Assembly: GCF_004403945.1 (NCBI RefSeq)
Contig: NZ_SOHM01000003.1
Span: 1-64,000 of the forward strand
Direction: 5' to 3'
Origin: Cryobacterium lactosi
GTDB lineage: Bacteria; Actinomycetota; Actinomycetes; Actinomycetales; Microbacteriaceae
Length of the DNA: 64,000 nucleotides
The position numbers were made by a program, and so were the translations under genes. Each line of letters opens with the position of its first letter. Positions within the stretch are counted from its first letter, which is position 1. This document shows, one piece after another, positions 52,599 to 61,861 of the stretch. A model generated the notes under the pieces. It ran no database searches and had not been told where the DNA came from. It saw only the letters and a list, made by a program, of their open reading frames with translations.

Positions 52599-54353
52599 AT
52601 GGCTCAGACCGTCGCAGACCAGCTCATCGCCCAACTCATCGACGCCGGGGTGCGTCGCATCTACGGCATCGTGGGGGACAGCCTCAACCCCGTCGTCGAC
52701 GCCGTACGTCGTACCGGCGGGGCCGCCAAGGGCGGCATCGATTGGGTGCACGTGCGCAACGAGGAGGCCGCGGCTTTCGCGGCCGGCGCCGAGGCCCAGC
52801 TCACCGGGCGCCTGGCGGTGTGTGCGGGCAGCTGCGGTCCGGGCAACCTGCACCTGATCAACGGGCTCTACGACGCGCACCGCAGCGGAGCGCCGGTGCT
52901 GGCCATCGCCAGCCACATCCCGACCGGGCAGATCGGCAGCAGCTTCTTCCAGGAGACCCACCCCGACCGGCTCTTTGTGGAGTGTTCCAACTACCGGGAG
53001 CTGATCTCCTCCGCCGAGCAGTCGCCCAAGGTGGTCAACGCCGCCATGCGGCACGCCGTCGCCCTCGGCGGTGTCGCGGTGGTCACCCTGCCCGGCGACG
53101 TCGCCGAACTCGACGCCGCGGGCCCGGTGCCCAGGTTCGTGCTGCCGGGCCGGCCCACCGTGCTGCCCGCCCCGGCCGATGTGCGCGCCCTGGCCGACGC
53201 GATCAACCGGGCGAAGACCGTCGCGATCTTCGCCGGGGCCGGGGTGGCCGGCGCCCACGATGACGTCGTCGCCTTCGCCGACCTCGTCGCTGCTCCCGTG
53301 GGACACAGCCTGCGTGGCAAGGAATGGATCCAGTACGACAACCCGTTCGACGTGGGAATGACCGGGCTCCTCGGCTACGGTGCCGCGCACGCCGGCATCC
53401 ACGACGCCGACCTGGTGCTGCTGCTCGGCACCGACTTCCCCTATGAGCAGTTCCTGCCAGACGGCGACAAGGTGATCATCGCGCAGGTCGATACAGACCC
53501 ATCGCACCTGGGCCGTCGGGCCAGCGTCACGCATCCGGTGCACGGCGACGTGGCGGCCACTCTCGGGGCCCTCACCGAACTGGTGACGAAGAAGACCGAC
53601 CGGTCATTTCTCGAGCGCACCCTCAAGAAGCACGACAAGCTGCTCACCTCGGTTGTGGGCACCTACACGGATGTCGACCACGGTCGGCCGATCCACCCGG
53701 AGTTCGCCGCCGCGATGCTCGACGAACTCGTCGCCGACGACGCGATCGTCACCGCGGACACCGGGATGGGCAACGTCTGGCAGGCCAGGTACCTCACCCC
53801 CAACGGCCGCCGCCGCCTGATCGGCTCGTTCCTGCATGGCTCGATGGCGAACGCTGTGCCGCAGGCGATCGGCGCCCAGAGCGCCTACCCCGACCGCCAG
53901 GTCGTCACCATCAGCGGCGACGGCGGCCTGGCCATGCTGCTCGGCGAGCTCATCACCATAGCCGCGCAGAAACTGCCGGTGAAGGTGGTGGTGTTCAATA
54001 ACTCCACCCTGGGGCTGGTGAAGCTGGAGATGTTCGTCGACGGCTACCCCGACTTCGGCGTGGACGTGCCCGCCGTCGACTACGCCGCCGTGGCGAAGGC
54101 TCTCGGGTTCTTCGCGGTGCGGGTCGAGGACCCCGGTGCGCTCCGGGCGGCCCTCTCGGAGGCCTTGGCCCATGAGGGGCCGGCCCTGGTGGACATCGTC
54201 ACCGACCCGCTGGCCCTCTCGCTGCCGCCGAACGTGACCGCCAAGCAGGTGAAGGGCTTCGCCCTTGCATTGTCGAAGACCGTGCTGAACGGCGGGGTCG
54301 GCGAGGCCGTGCAGATGGCGCGCTCGAACATCCGTCACCTGCCCGGGCTCTGA
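52599..54353 (+). CDS. poxB: Thiamine-diphosphate-dependent pyruvate oxidase-like enzyme (PoxB)
   Basis: 584 residues. The N-terminal pyrimidine-binding domain has the activating Glu in VRNEEAAAF (about 55). The central FAD/NAD-like domain follows, and the C-terminal TPP site has GDGGLAMLLGEL and a ligand Asn. The tail VKGFALALSKTVLNGG resembles the membrane-associating end of E. coli PoxB, which feeds electrons from pyruvate to the quinone pool and makes acetate. Acetolactate synthase is a less likely alternative. GAGG is 12 nt upstream of the ATG. Confidence 0.87.
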   Translation: MAQTVADQLIAQLIDAGVRRIYGIVGDSLNPVVDAVRRTGGAAKGGIDWVHVRNEEAAAFAAGAEAQLTGRLAVCAGSCGPGNLHLINGLYDAHRSGAPVLAIASHIPTGQIGSSFFQETHPDRLFVECSNYRELISSAEQSPKVVNAAMRHAVALGGVAVVTLPGDVAELDAAGPVPRFVLPGRPTVLPAPADVRALADAINRAKTVAIFAGAGVAGAHDDVVAFADLVAAPVGHSLRGKEWIQYDNPFDVGMTGLLGYGAAHAGIHDADLVLLLGTDFPYEQFLPDGDKVIIAQVDTDPSHLGRRASVTHPVHGDVAATLGALTELVTKKTDRSFLERTLKKHDKLLTSVVGTYTDVDHGRPIHPEFAAAMLDELVADDAIVTADTGMGNVWQARYLTPNGRRRLIGSFLHGSMANAVPQAIGAQSAYPDRQVVTISGDGGLAMLLGELITIAAQKLPVKVVVFNNSTLGLVKLEMFVDGYPDFGVDVPAVDYAAVAKALGFFAVRVEDPGALRAALSEALAHEGPALVDIVTDPLALSLPPNVTAKQVKGFALALSKTVLNGGVGEAVQMARSNIRHLPGL

Positions 54354-54368
54354 CGGCAGACGCACGCC

Positions 54369-54385
54369 TCACCCGAAACGGGTGA
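54369..54385. promoter_or_regulatory. 17-bp palindrome upstream of the AI-2E-family gene
   Basis: TCACCCGAAACGGGTGA, matching the 44761-44777 palindrome at 16 of 17 positions. Confidence 0.45.
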
Positions 54386-54451
54386 CGCCGCGGCGGGCTG
54401 CGGGGGAGGACACTGTGCCTGACGCTGACCGACGCAGAGCAGGGAGTCCTC

Positions 54452-55684
54452 ATGTGGCGACGCCGATCCAGAACCCGATCACGTGCCCAGGACGCCCCGC
54501 AATCGCCTCCAGCCGACATGGGTACGGAGTCTGTGGTGATCCCCGCCCCGCCGGTGATCTCGTACCGCAACACCGCGATCCTCATCGGGCTCGGCGGTGC
54601 CACCGTCACGGTGTTCGGTGTGGCCGCGATCGCCGGCATCGCGGCGCCGATCCTCCTGGCCCTGGTGCTCACCATCTGCGCTCACCCGGTGCGACGCGGC
54701 CTCGAGCGGCGTGGTGTTCCACGGGGCCTGGCCACAGGGTCGGTCGTGGCGACTGTTTTCATCGTGCTCGCCGCATTCGTGGCCGCGTTCGGGCTCGCCC
54801 TCGGCCAGTTCGCGGCCCTGCTGCCCCAGTTCTCCAGCCAGCTCAGTGACATCGGCGCCTCCGTGGCCACCTGGCTGGACGGCATCGGCTTCGGCACTGC
54901 GCAGGTGCAGGCCGTTGAAGCGAGCTTCGACCCCAGCAACCTGGTTCCGGTGGTCTCCGGGCTCTTCGGCAGCATCACCAACATCACTGTCGCGCTGGTG
55001 ATCGTGCTCACCATGCTGATCCTGATGGCGGCGGATGCGGGCTACCTGCCCACCCTGCTCACGCAGCTGCGGCCGGCCCGGCCGACCCTGGTGGAGGCCC
55101 TGACCAACTTCGCCTCCAGCGTGCGCCGGTACATGGTGGCCACCACGCTGCTGGGCATCGCGCAGGGCGCGCTGAACGCGTTGGCGCTGGTCCTGCTCGG
55201 GGTGCCGGGCGCGTTCCTCTGGGGGTTGCTCTCGTTCCTGTGCAGCTTCATCCCCAACGTGGGCTACTTCATCGCCATCATCCCGCCCACGGTCTTCGCA
55301 TTCCTCACCGGAGGCTGGGAGCTCGCGCTGCCCGTGATCGTGATCTACGCGATCGTCAACGCGGTCGTGCAATCGATCGTGCAACCGAGGGTGGTCGGCA
55401 ACGCAGTGGCGCTGAGCCAGTCGCTCACCTTCGCCTCCGTGCTGTTCTGGGCGATCGTGCTGGGCGCCATCGGGGCGATCCTCGCCATCCCGCTCACCCT
55501 GCTGGTGCGCACGATCCTGGTGGATGCCGACCCCGCCGCCGCCTGGTGGCGGCCGTTGATCGGCGACCTGGACGAAACCCGCACACTGATGAAGGTGGAG
55601 GACGCCAGGCAGCGGGCACTGCGCAAGGCCGGCCGGGCGGCCAAGTCCGGATCCGGCCGGGCGGCCAAGAAAGCTGAGGAGTAG
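54452..55684 (+). CDS. AI-2E family transporter
   Basis: 410-residue membrane protein with about eight helices; a long coiled segment (about 110-160) sits after helix 3 and the conserved C-terminal part has VQPRVVGNAVALSQSL. Some relatives export autoinducer-2, others are sodium/proton or indole exporters, so the substrate is not assigned. The C-terminal tail is Lys/Arg-rich. GGGAG precedes the ATG. Confidence 0.87.
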   Translation: MWRRRSRTRSRAQDAPQSPPADMGTESVVIPAPPVISYRNTAILIGLGGATVTVFGVAAIAGIAAPILLALVLTICAHPVRRGLERRGVPRGLATGSVVATVFIVLAAFVAAFGLALGQFAALLPQFSSQLSDIGASVATWLDGIGFGTAQVQAVEASFDPSNLVPVVSGLFGSITNITVALVIVLTMLILMAADAGYLPTLLTQLRPARPTLVEALTNFASSVRRYMVATTLLGIAQGALNALALVLLGVPGAFLWGLLSFLCSFIPNVGYFIAIIPPTVFAFLTGGWELALPVIVIYAIVNAVVQSIVQPRVVGNAVALSQSLTFASVLFWAIVLGAIGAILAIPLTLLVRTILVDADPAAAWWRPLIGDLDETRTLMKVEDARQRALRKAGRAAKSGSGRAAKKAEE

Positions 55685-55764
55685 CACTGGCCGGTGCTGG
55701 TCAGGGCCATTTCCCAGGACCCGCTGGCAGGATCGGTGATCCGATCTGCTGCCAGGAGGCTCCC

Positions 55765-57216
55765 ATGACCGCTCGCCCCGACCTCTCGACCGAGCCGCGT
55801 GCGCACTACGACGTGCTCGTGATCGGCGCCGGCCCGGCCGGCACCGCCGCGGCCCTCCGCGCGGCCGAGCTGGGCGCCGGGGTTGTGGTGGTCGAGGCCG
55901 ATCGCACCGGCGGCACCTGCGTGAACACCGGCTGCGTGCCCACCCGGGCGCTCGCCAAAGCGGCCCGGTTGATGCGCGAGGTGCGCACGGCCGAAACCTA
56001 CGGTATCGAGGCCGCCGTGACCCGGTTCGACTGGCGCACCACGGCCGCCCGGGTCACCGAGTCCGTCGATCGGGTACGGGCGATCAAGCGGGAGGCCGAG
56101 CGGTTCAGCGACGCCGGGGTCGACCTGGTGCTCGAGGGCCGCGCCCGGTTCGTCGACCCGCACACGGTGCTGCTGGAGAGCGGACGCCGCATCAGCGCCG
56201 ACAACATCCTGATCTGCGTCGGCGGTCACTCTCGCCGGCTGCCGATCCCCGGAGCCGACCTGGCCACGGTGCCGGAGCACGTGCTGAACCTGCCCGCCCT
56301 GCCCGAACGCCTCGCTGTGATCGGCGGCGGCAACACCGGCGCGCAGCTGGTGACGATCTTCAGCTCCTTCGGCTCGCGGGTGACCCTGCTCGATGTGGCG
56401 CCGCGGATCCTGATGGCGTCGGACGCCGCCGTCTCTGCGGGCGTGACCACCGCCTTCCGCGAGCAGGGCACCCGGGTGCACACCGGCATCGACACCGTCG
56501 AATCGCTCGAGAAGCAGCCGGATGGCTCGATTACCCTCACCTGGCGTGTCGCCGGTGAGCCGGTGGCCGGGCAGTTCGACGCCGTGATCATGGCCACGGG
56601 ATGGCCGGCGGATGTCGACGACCTGGGCTTGGCCAGCGCCGGCGTGACCACCGAGCGCTCCGCGATCCCCGTCGACCAGTACTTCCGCAGCGAGGTGTCG
56701 CACATCTTCGCCGTGGGCGACGCGAACGGCCGGGACATGCTCGTGCAGGCTGCCCAGTTCGAGGGCGAGGCAGCGGCCGAGAACGCGGTGCTCGGCACCA
56801 ACCGCCGCACCCCGCACCACCTGCTGCCCGCCGGCGGGTTCACCGACCCCGACTACGCCGGGGTGGGGCTCACCGAGGAGCAGGCGCGCGCCAGGGACCC
56901 GCTCTGCGTCGTCGCGACGGTGCCGTACGCGAGCCTGGACCGGGCCGTGATCGACGACCGGGAACGCGGCTTCCTGATGCTGATCTCCGACCGGCGCCGG
57001 GAACTGATCCTCGGCGCCCACGCGGTGGGCGAGAACGCGATCGAGGTGGTGCAATCGGTGACCACAGCCATCGCCGCCGGCGTGGACGTGGCCACCCTCG
57101 CCCACGTGCGGTTCGCCTACCCCACCTACAGCGCCATCATCGGCCTCGCCGCCCGCACCCTCCTGGCCGAGGCCGCCCCCGCCGCCGCCCCGGCCGCTTC
57201 CGCTGCCCAGCCCTAA
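55765..57216 (+). CDS. FAD-dependent disulfide-reductase-fold oxidoreductase
   Basis: 483 residues in the class I pyridine nucleotide-disulfide reductase family (mercuric reductase/dihydrolipoyl dehydrogenase/mycothione reductase relatives). FAD motif GAGPAGTAAA at about 21-30; redox-active Cys52 and Cys57 in GTCVNTGCVP; NAD(P) motif GGGNTGAQL in the middle; dimerisation domain at the end. The catalytic His-Glu pair near the C-terminus expected for lipoamide or glutathione reductases is not obvious, so the substrate is open. GGAGG precedes the ATG. The stop overlaps a palindromic repeat. Confidence 0.86.
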   Translation: MTARPDLSTEPRAHYDVLVIGAGPAGTAAALRAAELGAGVVVVEADRTGGTCVNTGCVPTRALAKAARLMREVRTAETYGIEAAVTRFDWRTTAARVTESVDRVRAIKREAERFSDAGVDLVLEGRARFVDPHTVLLESGRRISADNILICVGGHSRRLPIPGADLATVPEHVLNLPALPERLAVIGGGNTGAQLVTIFSSFGSRVTLLDVAPRILMASDAAVSAGVTTAFREQGTRVHTGIDTVESLEKQPDGSITLTWRVAGEPVAGQFDAVIMATGWPADVDDLGLASAGVTTERSAIPVDQYFRSEVSHIFAVGDANGRDMLVQAAQFEGEAAAENAVLGTNRRTPHHLLPAGGFTDPDYAGVGLTEEQARARDPLCVVATVPYASLDRAVIDDRERGFLMLISDRRRELILGAHAVGENAIEVVQSVTTAIAAGVDVATLAHVRFAYPTYSAIIGLAARTLLAEAAPAAAPAASAAQP

Positions 57217-57280
57217 CTGTTCCCGCTGCGGACAATTTCGCCCGGTACGCCGGGCGCGATTGTCCGCTCGGGCAACAGTT
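57215..57280. repeat. Intergenic palindromic repeat, copy 3 (best preserved)
   Basis: Two 31-nt arms, AACTGTT.CC...GCGGACAAT..CGCCCGG and its complement, pair at 25 of 31 positions around a TACG loop. It begins inside the stop codon of the upstream gene. Related copies: 14929-14990 and 113-141. Confidence 0.7.
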
Positions 57281-57374
57281 GCGCGGCCGACGCGGCTGCA
57301 CGTCCGTGCACGATCCGCCGCCGCCGCGTGCCGCCGAAGTTGACCGGGCGCTCCATCGGTCGCAGACTGATCCC

Positions 57375-57599
57375 GTGGACAACGTCGAACGTCAAGACCA
57401 TGAAGATCAGGCCGTGTCGCAGGTCGTCGACAGGCTCGCCGAGAAGTTTCCCGATCGACCTCGGTCACTGATCGAGGACGTCGTCACCGAGGAACGCCAC
57501 CTGCTTGACGGCAAACCGATCCGCGATTACGTGCCCGTGCTGATCGAACACGGCGCCAAGGCGCGGTTGCGCCAGTCCGCCGCCGGCGCCAACCACTGA
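57375..57599 (+). CDS. Three-helix bundle dimerization domain protein
   Basis: 74 residues. The pattern VSQVVDRLAEKFPDRPRSLIEDVV followed by PIRDYVPVLIEHGAKARL (given here in pieces) fits small actinobacterial proteins annotated with a three-helix bundle dimerisation domain; their role is unknown. The GTG at 57375 is the only sensible start, and there is no clear ribosome binding site. Confidence 0.65.
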   Translation: MDNVERQDHEDQAVSQVVDRLAEKFPDRPRSLIEDVVTEERHLLDGKPIRDYVPVLIEHGAKARLRQSAAGANH

Positions 57600-57621
57600 C
57601 CGGCGCCAACGTCAGCCTGGC

Positions 57622-58473
57622 TCAGCCCTTCTTCTTGGCTTTGGCCTCCGCGGCCAGTTCGGTGATGCGGGCCGCGTGGTCAGGCACCGGCCGGTTGAGT
57701 TCCCGCGGCGGCCGTTCGTAGTCCGAGGCCGGCGGCCGATGCGGGATGCGCACCAGCGGCGGCTCCATGTGCTCGTAGGGCACCATCGACAGGAAATGGC
57801 TGATCATGTTGAGGCGCGCGGCGCGCTTGTCTTCGCTCTCGACAACCCACCAGGGTGCCTCGGCGATGTCGGTGTGCACGAACATCTCGTCCTTGGCCTT
57901 GGAGTAGTCCACCCATTTGGTGATCGAGAGCACGTCGGTCTCGGAGAGCTTCCAGCGTCGCATCGGGTCCTTGAGCCGGGACCTGAAGCGAAGTTCCTGC
58001 TCGTGGTCGGACACCGAGAACCAGTACTTGAGCAGGATGATGCCGTCCTCGACCAGCATCCGTTCGAACAACGGCGCCTGGTGCAGAAAACGTCGGTACT
58101 CGTCGGGTGTGCAGTAGCCCATCACCTTCTCGACTCCCGCACGGTTGTACCAGGACCGGTCCATCAGCACGATCTCACCAGCGGTGGGCAGGTGTTCGAT
58201 GTAGCGCTGGAAGTACCACTGACCGCGCTGACGGTCGGTGGGCACCGGCAACGCCACGATCCGGGCGATGCGGGGATTGAGGTACTCGGTGACCCGCTTG
58301 ATCGCCGATCCCTTGCCCGCGGCATCGCGACCCTCGAAGATCACCACGATCCGGGCGCCGGACTCGCGCACCCACTCCTGCATGGTCACGAGCTCGGCCT
58401 GTAATCGGCGAAGCTCGACCTCGTAGAGTTTCTTGTTCATGCGGGGAGTGCCGGTTGCAGCCTTCTTCGCCAT
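57622..58473 (-). CDS. ppk2: Polyphosphate kinase 2
   Basis: Transfers phosphate between polyphosphate and nucleotides; 283 residues, one-domain class I PPK2. Walker A GRDAAGKG at 48-55, Walker B MDRSWYNRAG from 104, and lid segments with RQRGQWYFQRY. The ATG at 58473 follows GAAGGACC; a GTG at 58494 is an in-frame alternative. The C-terminal KAKKKG tail is basic. Confidence 0.93.
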   Translation of the reverse strand: MAKKAATGTPRMNKKLYEVELRRLQAELVTMQEWVRESGARIVVIFEGRDAAGKGSAIKRVTEYLNPRIARIVALPVPTDRQRGQWYFQRYIEHLPTAGEIVLMDRSWYNRAGVEKVMGYCTPDEYRRFLHQAPLFERMLVEDGIILLKYWFSVSDHEQELRFRSRLKDPMRRWKLSETDVLSITKWVDYSKAKDEMFVHTDIAEAPWWVVESEDKRAARLNMISHFLSMVPYEHMEPPLVRIPHRPPASDYERPPRELNRPVPDHAARITELAAEAKAKKKG

Positions 58474-58641
58474 GCGCGGTCCTTCCTGGTTCACGTGCGC
58501 TCAGCGTACCCGGTGGCGCGGCGGGCGCCGTAGAGTTTTGTGCCGACAGTGCCTAGGCTGGCGCTGACCGAGCCGCCGGGTGTCCGGCCCTCGCCGATGA
58601 GTGCAGATGAGCGCCGAAAAGCGCCGATGAGCGGAGACCCC

Positions 58642-59031
58642 ATGAATGACGGAACGGCCGCAGACCCGTGGCAGCTCACGACGGCACCCGGCACCTCGAC
58701 TTACTCGATGTACCGCGAGGGCGACGAACTCATCTGCCAGGTGGGCGCCACCACGCTGAAGTACCAGGCCAGGGCCATCGACGACCTGCACGCCTGGCTC
58801 GTCGAGCAGGGTGACTGGGTGCCGCTCGGTGCCAGCGACGAAAAGAAGCCCGCACCGGAGGGCAGCGTCGAGGCGTGGGGCCGCTCGGCTGACAACCCGG
58901 TCGGCGGCTGGTACGGCCTCCGCAACGGCTACCGTGGCCGGTTCGGCATGTACCTGCCGCCGCTGCTCGAGCAGTTGGGCCTGGCCGAGCTCACCCACGA
59001 GAAGCGCAACAACTCGATGCGCGCGCTCTGA
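58642..59031 (+). CDS. Conserved actinobacterial protein of unknown function
   Basis: 129 residues, no membrane helix or signal. Strongly patterned sequence with WQLTTAPGTSTYSMYR, ARAIDDLHAWL, GDWVPLGASDEKKPAPEGSV and NPVGGWYGLRNGYRGRFG. I recall similar proteins under a DUF name but cannot assign the number with confidence. The ATG at 58642 follows GGAG by 5 nt. Confidence 0.7.
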   Translation: MNDGTAADPWQLTTAPGTSTYSMYREGDELICQVGATTLKYQARAIDDLHAWLVEQGDWVPLGASDEKKPAPEGSVEAWGRSADNPVGGWYGLRNGYRGRFGMYLPPLLEQLGLAELTHEKRNNSMRAL

Positions 59032-59122
59032 GTCCGACCCGCGCTCGACCGATACTCCGACCCTGACCGGGCACAGTCCGGCTAGGCTGGCCGAACCGAC
59101 CGACCGACGAAAGGGGACCCGG

Positions 59123-59473
59123 ATGCGTGCTCGCCTGCTGCTGCCGCCGCTGGCCTCCCCGACCGCCCGCCTGTCGGTGGCACTGGGCCTGAGCCTGGGT
59201 GCCGGGTTCGGCCTTGGCGCGCTGATCCTCGGCGGCCGCGGCTTCGGCGAGGTGCTCGCCCTTGCGGCCCTGTTCACCCTGGCCGCCTCGGCGGTGGCCG
59301 TCACCGGTGCGGCCCAGCAGGTGCTCGCCATCCTGGTCATGCTGCTCACCGGCGCGCCCACCCCGGTGGCCAGGCCGTACCCCGAGCTGGCCTCCCAGGT
59401 CGGCCAAGGCGTTCCGGATGCGCCGGGCAAGCCCCAGCCGCGCGCTCCGGGCCGCGCCCTCCCGGTCGCCTAG
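59123..59473 (+). CDS. Small membrane protein upstream of a YidC-like insertase
   Basis: 116 residues with two hydrophobic helices (about 18-45 and 48-75) and a Pro-rich cytoplasmic tail. AAGGGG precedes the ATG. Proteins of this size and layout often precede YidC-like genes in actinobacteria (a DUF6412-like family, from memory). Function unknown. Confidence 0.65.
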   Translation: MRARLLLPPLASPTARLSVALGLSLGAGFGLGALILGGRGFGEVLALAALFTLAASAVAVTGAAQQVLAILVMLLTGAPTPVARPYPELASQVGQGVPDAPGKPQPRAPGRALPVA

Positions 59474-59566
59474 GGACCCTTTCTTGCGCGCAGCACCCGC
59501 CGGGTGCCCGCAACCCTGTCGCGACCATACGGTTCCCATTTTCCGTATTCCGACCGGGAGTTTCCC

Positions 59567-60367
59567 TTGAACATCTATGACTTCGGCCCCATCGCGGCCG
59601 TGCTTGACGCTGCCTATGCAGTGCTGCACAACCTGACCCTGTTCCTCACACCGTTCGCCGCGGCGAACGCGGCGGCCCTGGCCGTGATCGTGCTCACCCT
59701 TCTCCTGCGCCTGGTGCTCATTCCGGTGGGGGTGTCGCAGGCACGGGCACAACAGCAACGACAGCGGCTCGCTCCGCGCCTCACGGAGCTCCGCCGGTTG
59801 CACGGCGGCAACGCCGAACGGCTGCAACGCGAGACGGCCGCGCTCTACGCGGCCGAGAATGCCTCGCCCCTGGCCGGCTGCCTGCCGCTCATGGTGCAGG
59901 CACCGATCCTCTCGATCGTCTACGGCCTGTTCGTGCTGGGCACCATCAACGGGCACGACAACGCGCTGCTCGCCGGCGGCCTGTTCGGCAGCCCGCTGGG
60001 CAGCAGCATCCTCACCGGGTGGGGCGCCGGGCCCACCCCGACGGTGCTCCTGGTCGGCGGGCTGCTGCTCGTCGTACTGCTGGTGGCCCAGCTTCTCAGC
60101 CGCCGGCTGATGCTCGCCCAGGGCGCAGCATCCGCCGCATCCGCCGCGTCGACCCCGGGCCCGGCGGTCGTCGCGCCGACGGCGCCCGGTGCGCTCTCGC
60201 CCGCCGCGCAAGCCACCATGACCGGCGTGCTCAGCTGGCTGCCGCTGATCAGCGTGGTCTTCGCGGCCTTCGTGCCGCTGGCCGCGGCGATCTACCTCAC
60301 GGTGAGCGCGGTCTGGGGCGTCACCGAGCGGGCCCTGCTCTGGCGGATTCTGCGCCCCGCCCGCTGA
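59567..60367 (+). CDS. YidC/Oxa1-family membrane insertase, accessory type
   Basis: 266 residues with about five membrane helices. The cytoplasmic hairpin QARAQQQRQRLAPRLTELRRLHGGNAERLQRE lies at about 58-90 and PLAGCLPLMVQAPILSIVYGLF at about 100-122, as in YidC-type proteins. It is shorter than the housekeeping YidC and has a low-complexity Ala/Pro loop (about 185-210). TTG start with GGGAG 6 nt upstream. It is probably an extra paralogue, and its clients are unknown. Confidence 0.8.
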   Translation: MNIYDFGPIAAVLDAAYAVLHNLTLFLTPFAAANAAALAVIVLTLLLRLVLIPVGVSQARAQQQRQRLAPRLTELRRLHGGNAERLQRETAALYAAENASPLAGCLPLMVQAPILSIVYGLFVLGTINGHDNALLAGGLFGSPLGSSILTGWGAGPTPTVLLVGGLLLVVLLVAQLLSRRLMLAQGAASAASAASTPGPAVVAPTAPGALSPAAQATMTGVLSWLPLISVVFAAFVPLAAAIYLTVSAVWGVTERALLWRILRPAR

Positions 60368-60451
60368 GTCGTCTGCACTAAGAATCCTGGAAGAAATCGG
60401 GAGGACCGTAGGAAGGGTCAGAACAAGCCTCTCCAGCAGAATCGAGCACCG

Positions 60452-61861
60452 ATGTCGCTTCGCACGGCACCTTCACCCGTCGCCCGGGTTGTCGCCGACC
60501 CGGGCCGCCGCATCCGGTCACGCCGGCGGCTGCGTGCTGCCGACCTGATGGTGGCGCTGTGCTGGTCGTCGGTGGCGATGGCCGTGGCGCTGTATCTGGC
60601 CTACGGCGGCCTGGCCCAGGTCACCGACCTCGCCTCCGGCCTCACCGCCGCGGGCATCGTGACCGGGCTGGTCGGCACCGATCTGATCCTGGTGATGCTG
60701 GTGCTCGCCGCTCGCCTCCCCGTGATCGACCGGATCGTGGGTCAGGACACGGCGATGGCCTTCCACCGGCGGCTGGGCAAGCCCGCGCTCTACCTGATCC
60801 TCGCGCACGGCCTGCTGCTGACCATCGGCTACGCGCTGGCAGATGGGTCGAACGTGGTCACCGAGACCATCGCACTCTTCCAGGGCCCCGACATGGCGCT
60901 GGCCTACCTGGGCCTCGGCCTGCTCGTGGCCGTGGTGGTCTCCTCGGTGGTCGCGGTGCGCCGTCGGTTCCCCTACGAGGTCTGGCACGCCATCCACCTG
61001 CTCAGCTACGCGGCCGTGCTCGTGGCGCTGCCGCACCAGCTCAGCGCCGGTGCGGTGCTGGCCGAGGGCACCCTGCAGCGTGTCTACTGGATCGCGCTGT
61101 ACGTGCTCGCGTTCGGCTCGATCGCCGTGTTCCGCTTCCTCGTGCCGATCGTCCGCAGCGCCAGGCACGACATCCGGGTGGCCGCTGTCGAACCGATCGC
61201 CCCCGGGGTGGTGTCGTTGCACCTGACCGGGCACCAGCTGGACCGGCTGCAGACACAGGGCGGGCAGTACGCGATCTGGCGGTTCTGGACCGGAGCCACC
61301 TGGTGGCACGCCCACCCGATCTCCTTCTCCGCGGTGCCCACCGACCGTTCGGCCCGCATCACCGTGCGTTCCCTGGGCCGAGGCAGCGACGCCCTCGGCC
61401 GGGTGCGACCGGGCACCCGGGTCTCGATCGAAGGCCCGTACGGCATCTTCACCGACGAGCACCGCAGCACCTCGAAGGTCAGCGTCGTCGCCGCCGGCAT
61501 CGGAATCACCCCGGTGCGCTCGATGCTGGAACACGCCGCCCTGCGCCCGGGTGAGGCGACGGTGCTGCTGCGCGCCACCGACGCCACACAGAGCTACCTC
61601 TGGAACGAGATCGGTGCCCTGCCGAGCATGCGCGGCAACCCGATCTTCTCCATGATGGGCGCTCGCCCCCGCGGACTCGCCACCTGGATGTCGGCCGAGG
61701 CGCTTTCTCGCGGCGTCACCATCACCTCGGTGTTCCCCGACCTGTTGCAGTCCGACCTCTACGTCTGCGGCCCGCAATCCTGGGCCGACCTCGTGATCCG
61801 GGACGCCAGGGCCGCCGGGTTGCCCGACAGCCAGATCCACGTAGAAAGGTTCGACTGGTGA
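60452..61861 (+). CDS. Ferric-reductase-like transmembrane flavoprotein
   Basis: 469 residues. Six helices (about 30-245) hold paired heme-ligand histidines in FHRRLGKPALYLILAHG and VWHAIHLLSYA. A cytoplasmic FAD/NAD(P)H reductase unit follows, with HAHPISFSAVP (flavin), GITPVRSMLEHA and the terminal VCGPQSWADLV (nucleotide). It would carry electrons from NAD(P)H across the membrane. The FMN-binding protein and ApbE genes follow directly, suggesting the exported flavin is the acceptor. Overlaps the next start (GTGA). Confidence 0.9.
   Translation: MSLRTAPSPVARVVADPGRRIRSRRRLRAADLMVALCWSSVAMAVALYLAYGGLAQVTDLASGLTAAGIVTGLVGTDLILVMLVLAARLPVIDRIVGQDTAMAFHRRLGKPALYLILAHGLLLTIGYALADGSNVVTETIALFQGPDMALAYLGLGLLVAVVVSSVVAVRRRFPYEVWHAIHLLSYAAVLVALPHQLSAGAVLAEGTLQRVYWIALYVLAFGSIAVFRFLVPIVRSARHDIRVAAVEPIAPGVVSLHLTGHQLDRLQTQGGQYAIWRFWTGATWWHAHPISFSAVPTDRSARITVRSLGRGSDALGRVRPGTRVSIEGPYGIFTDEHRSTSKVSVVAAGIGITPVRSMLEHAALRPGEATVLLRATDATQSYLWNEIGALPSMRGNPIFSMMGARPRGLATWMSAEALSRGVTITSVFPDLLQSDLYVCGPQSWADLVIRDARAAGLPDSQIHVERFDW

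Noticed and set aside
58540..58641. Earlier in-frame starts for the protein at 58642
   Set aside because: The extra residues are low-complexity and repeat ATGAGC-like codons without a ribosome binding site; GGAG is placed for the ATG at 58642.
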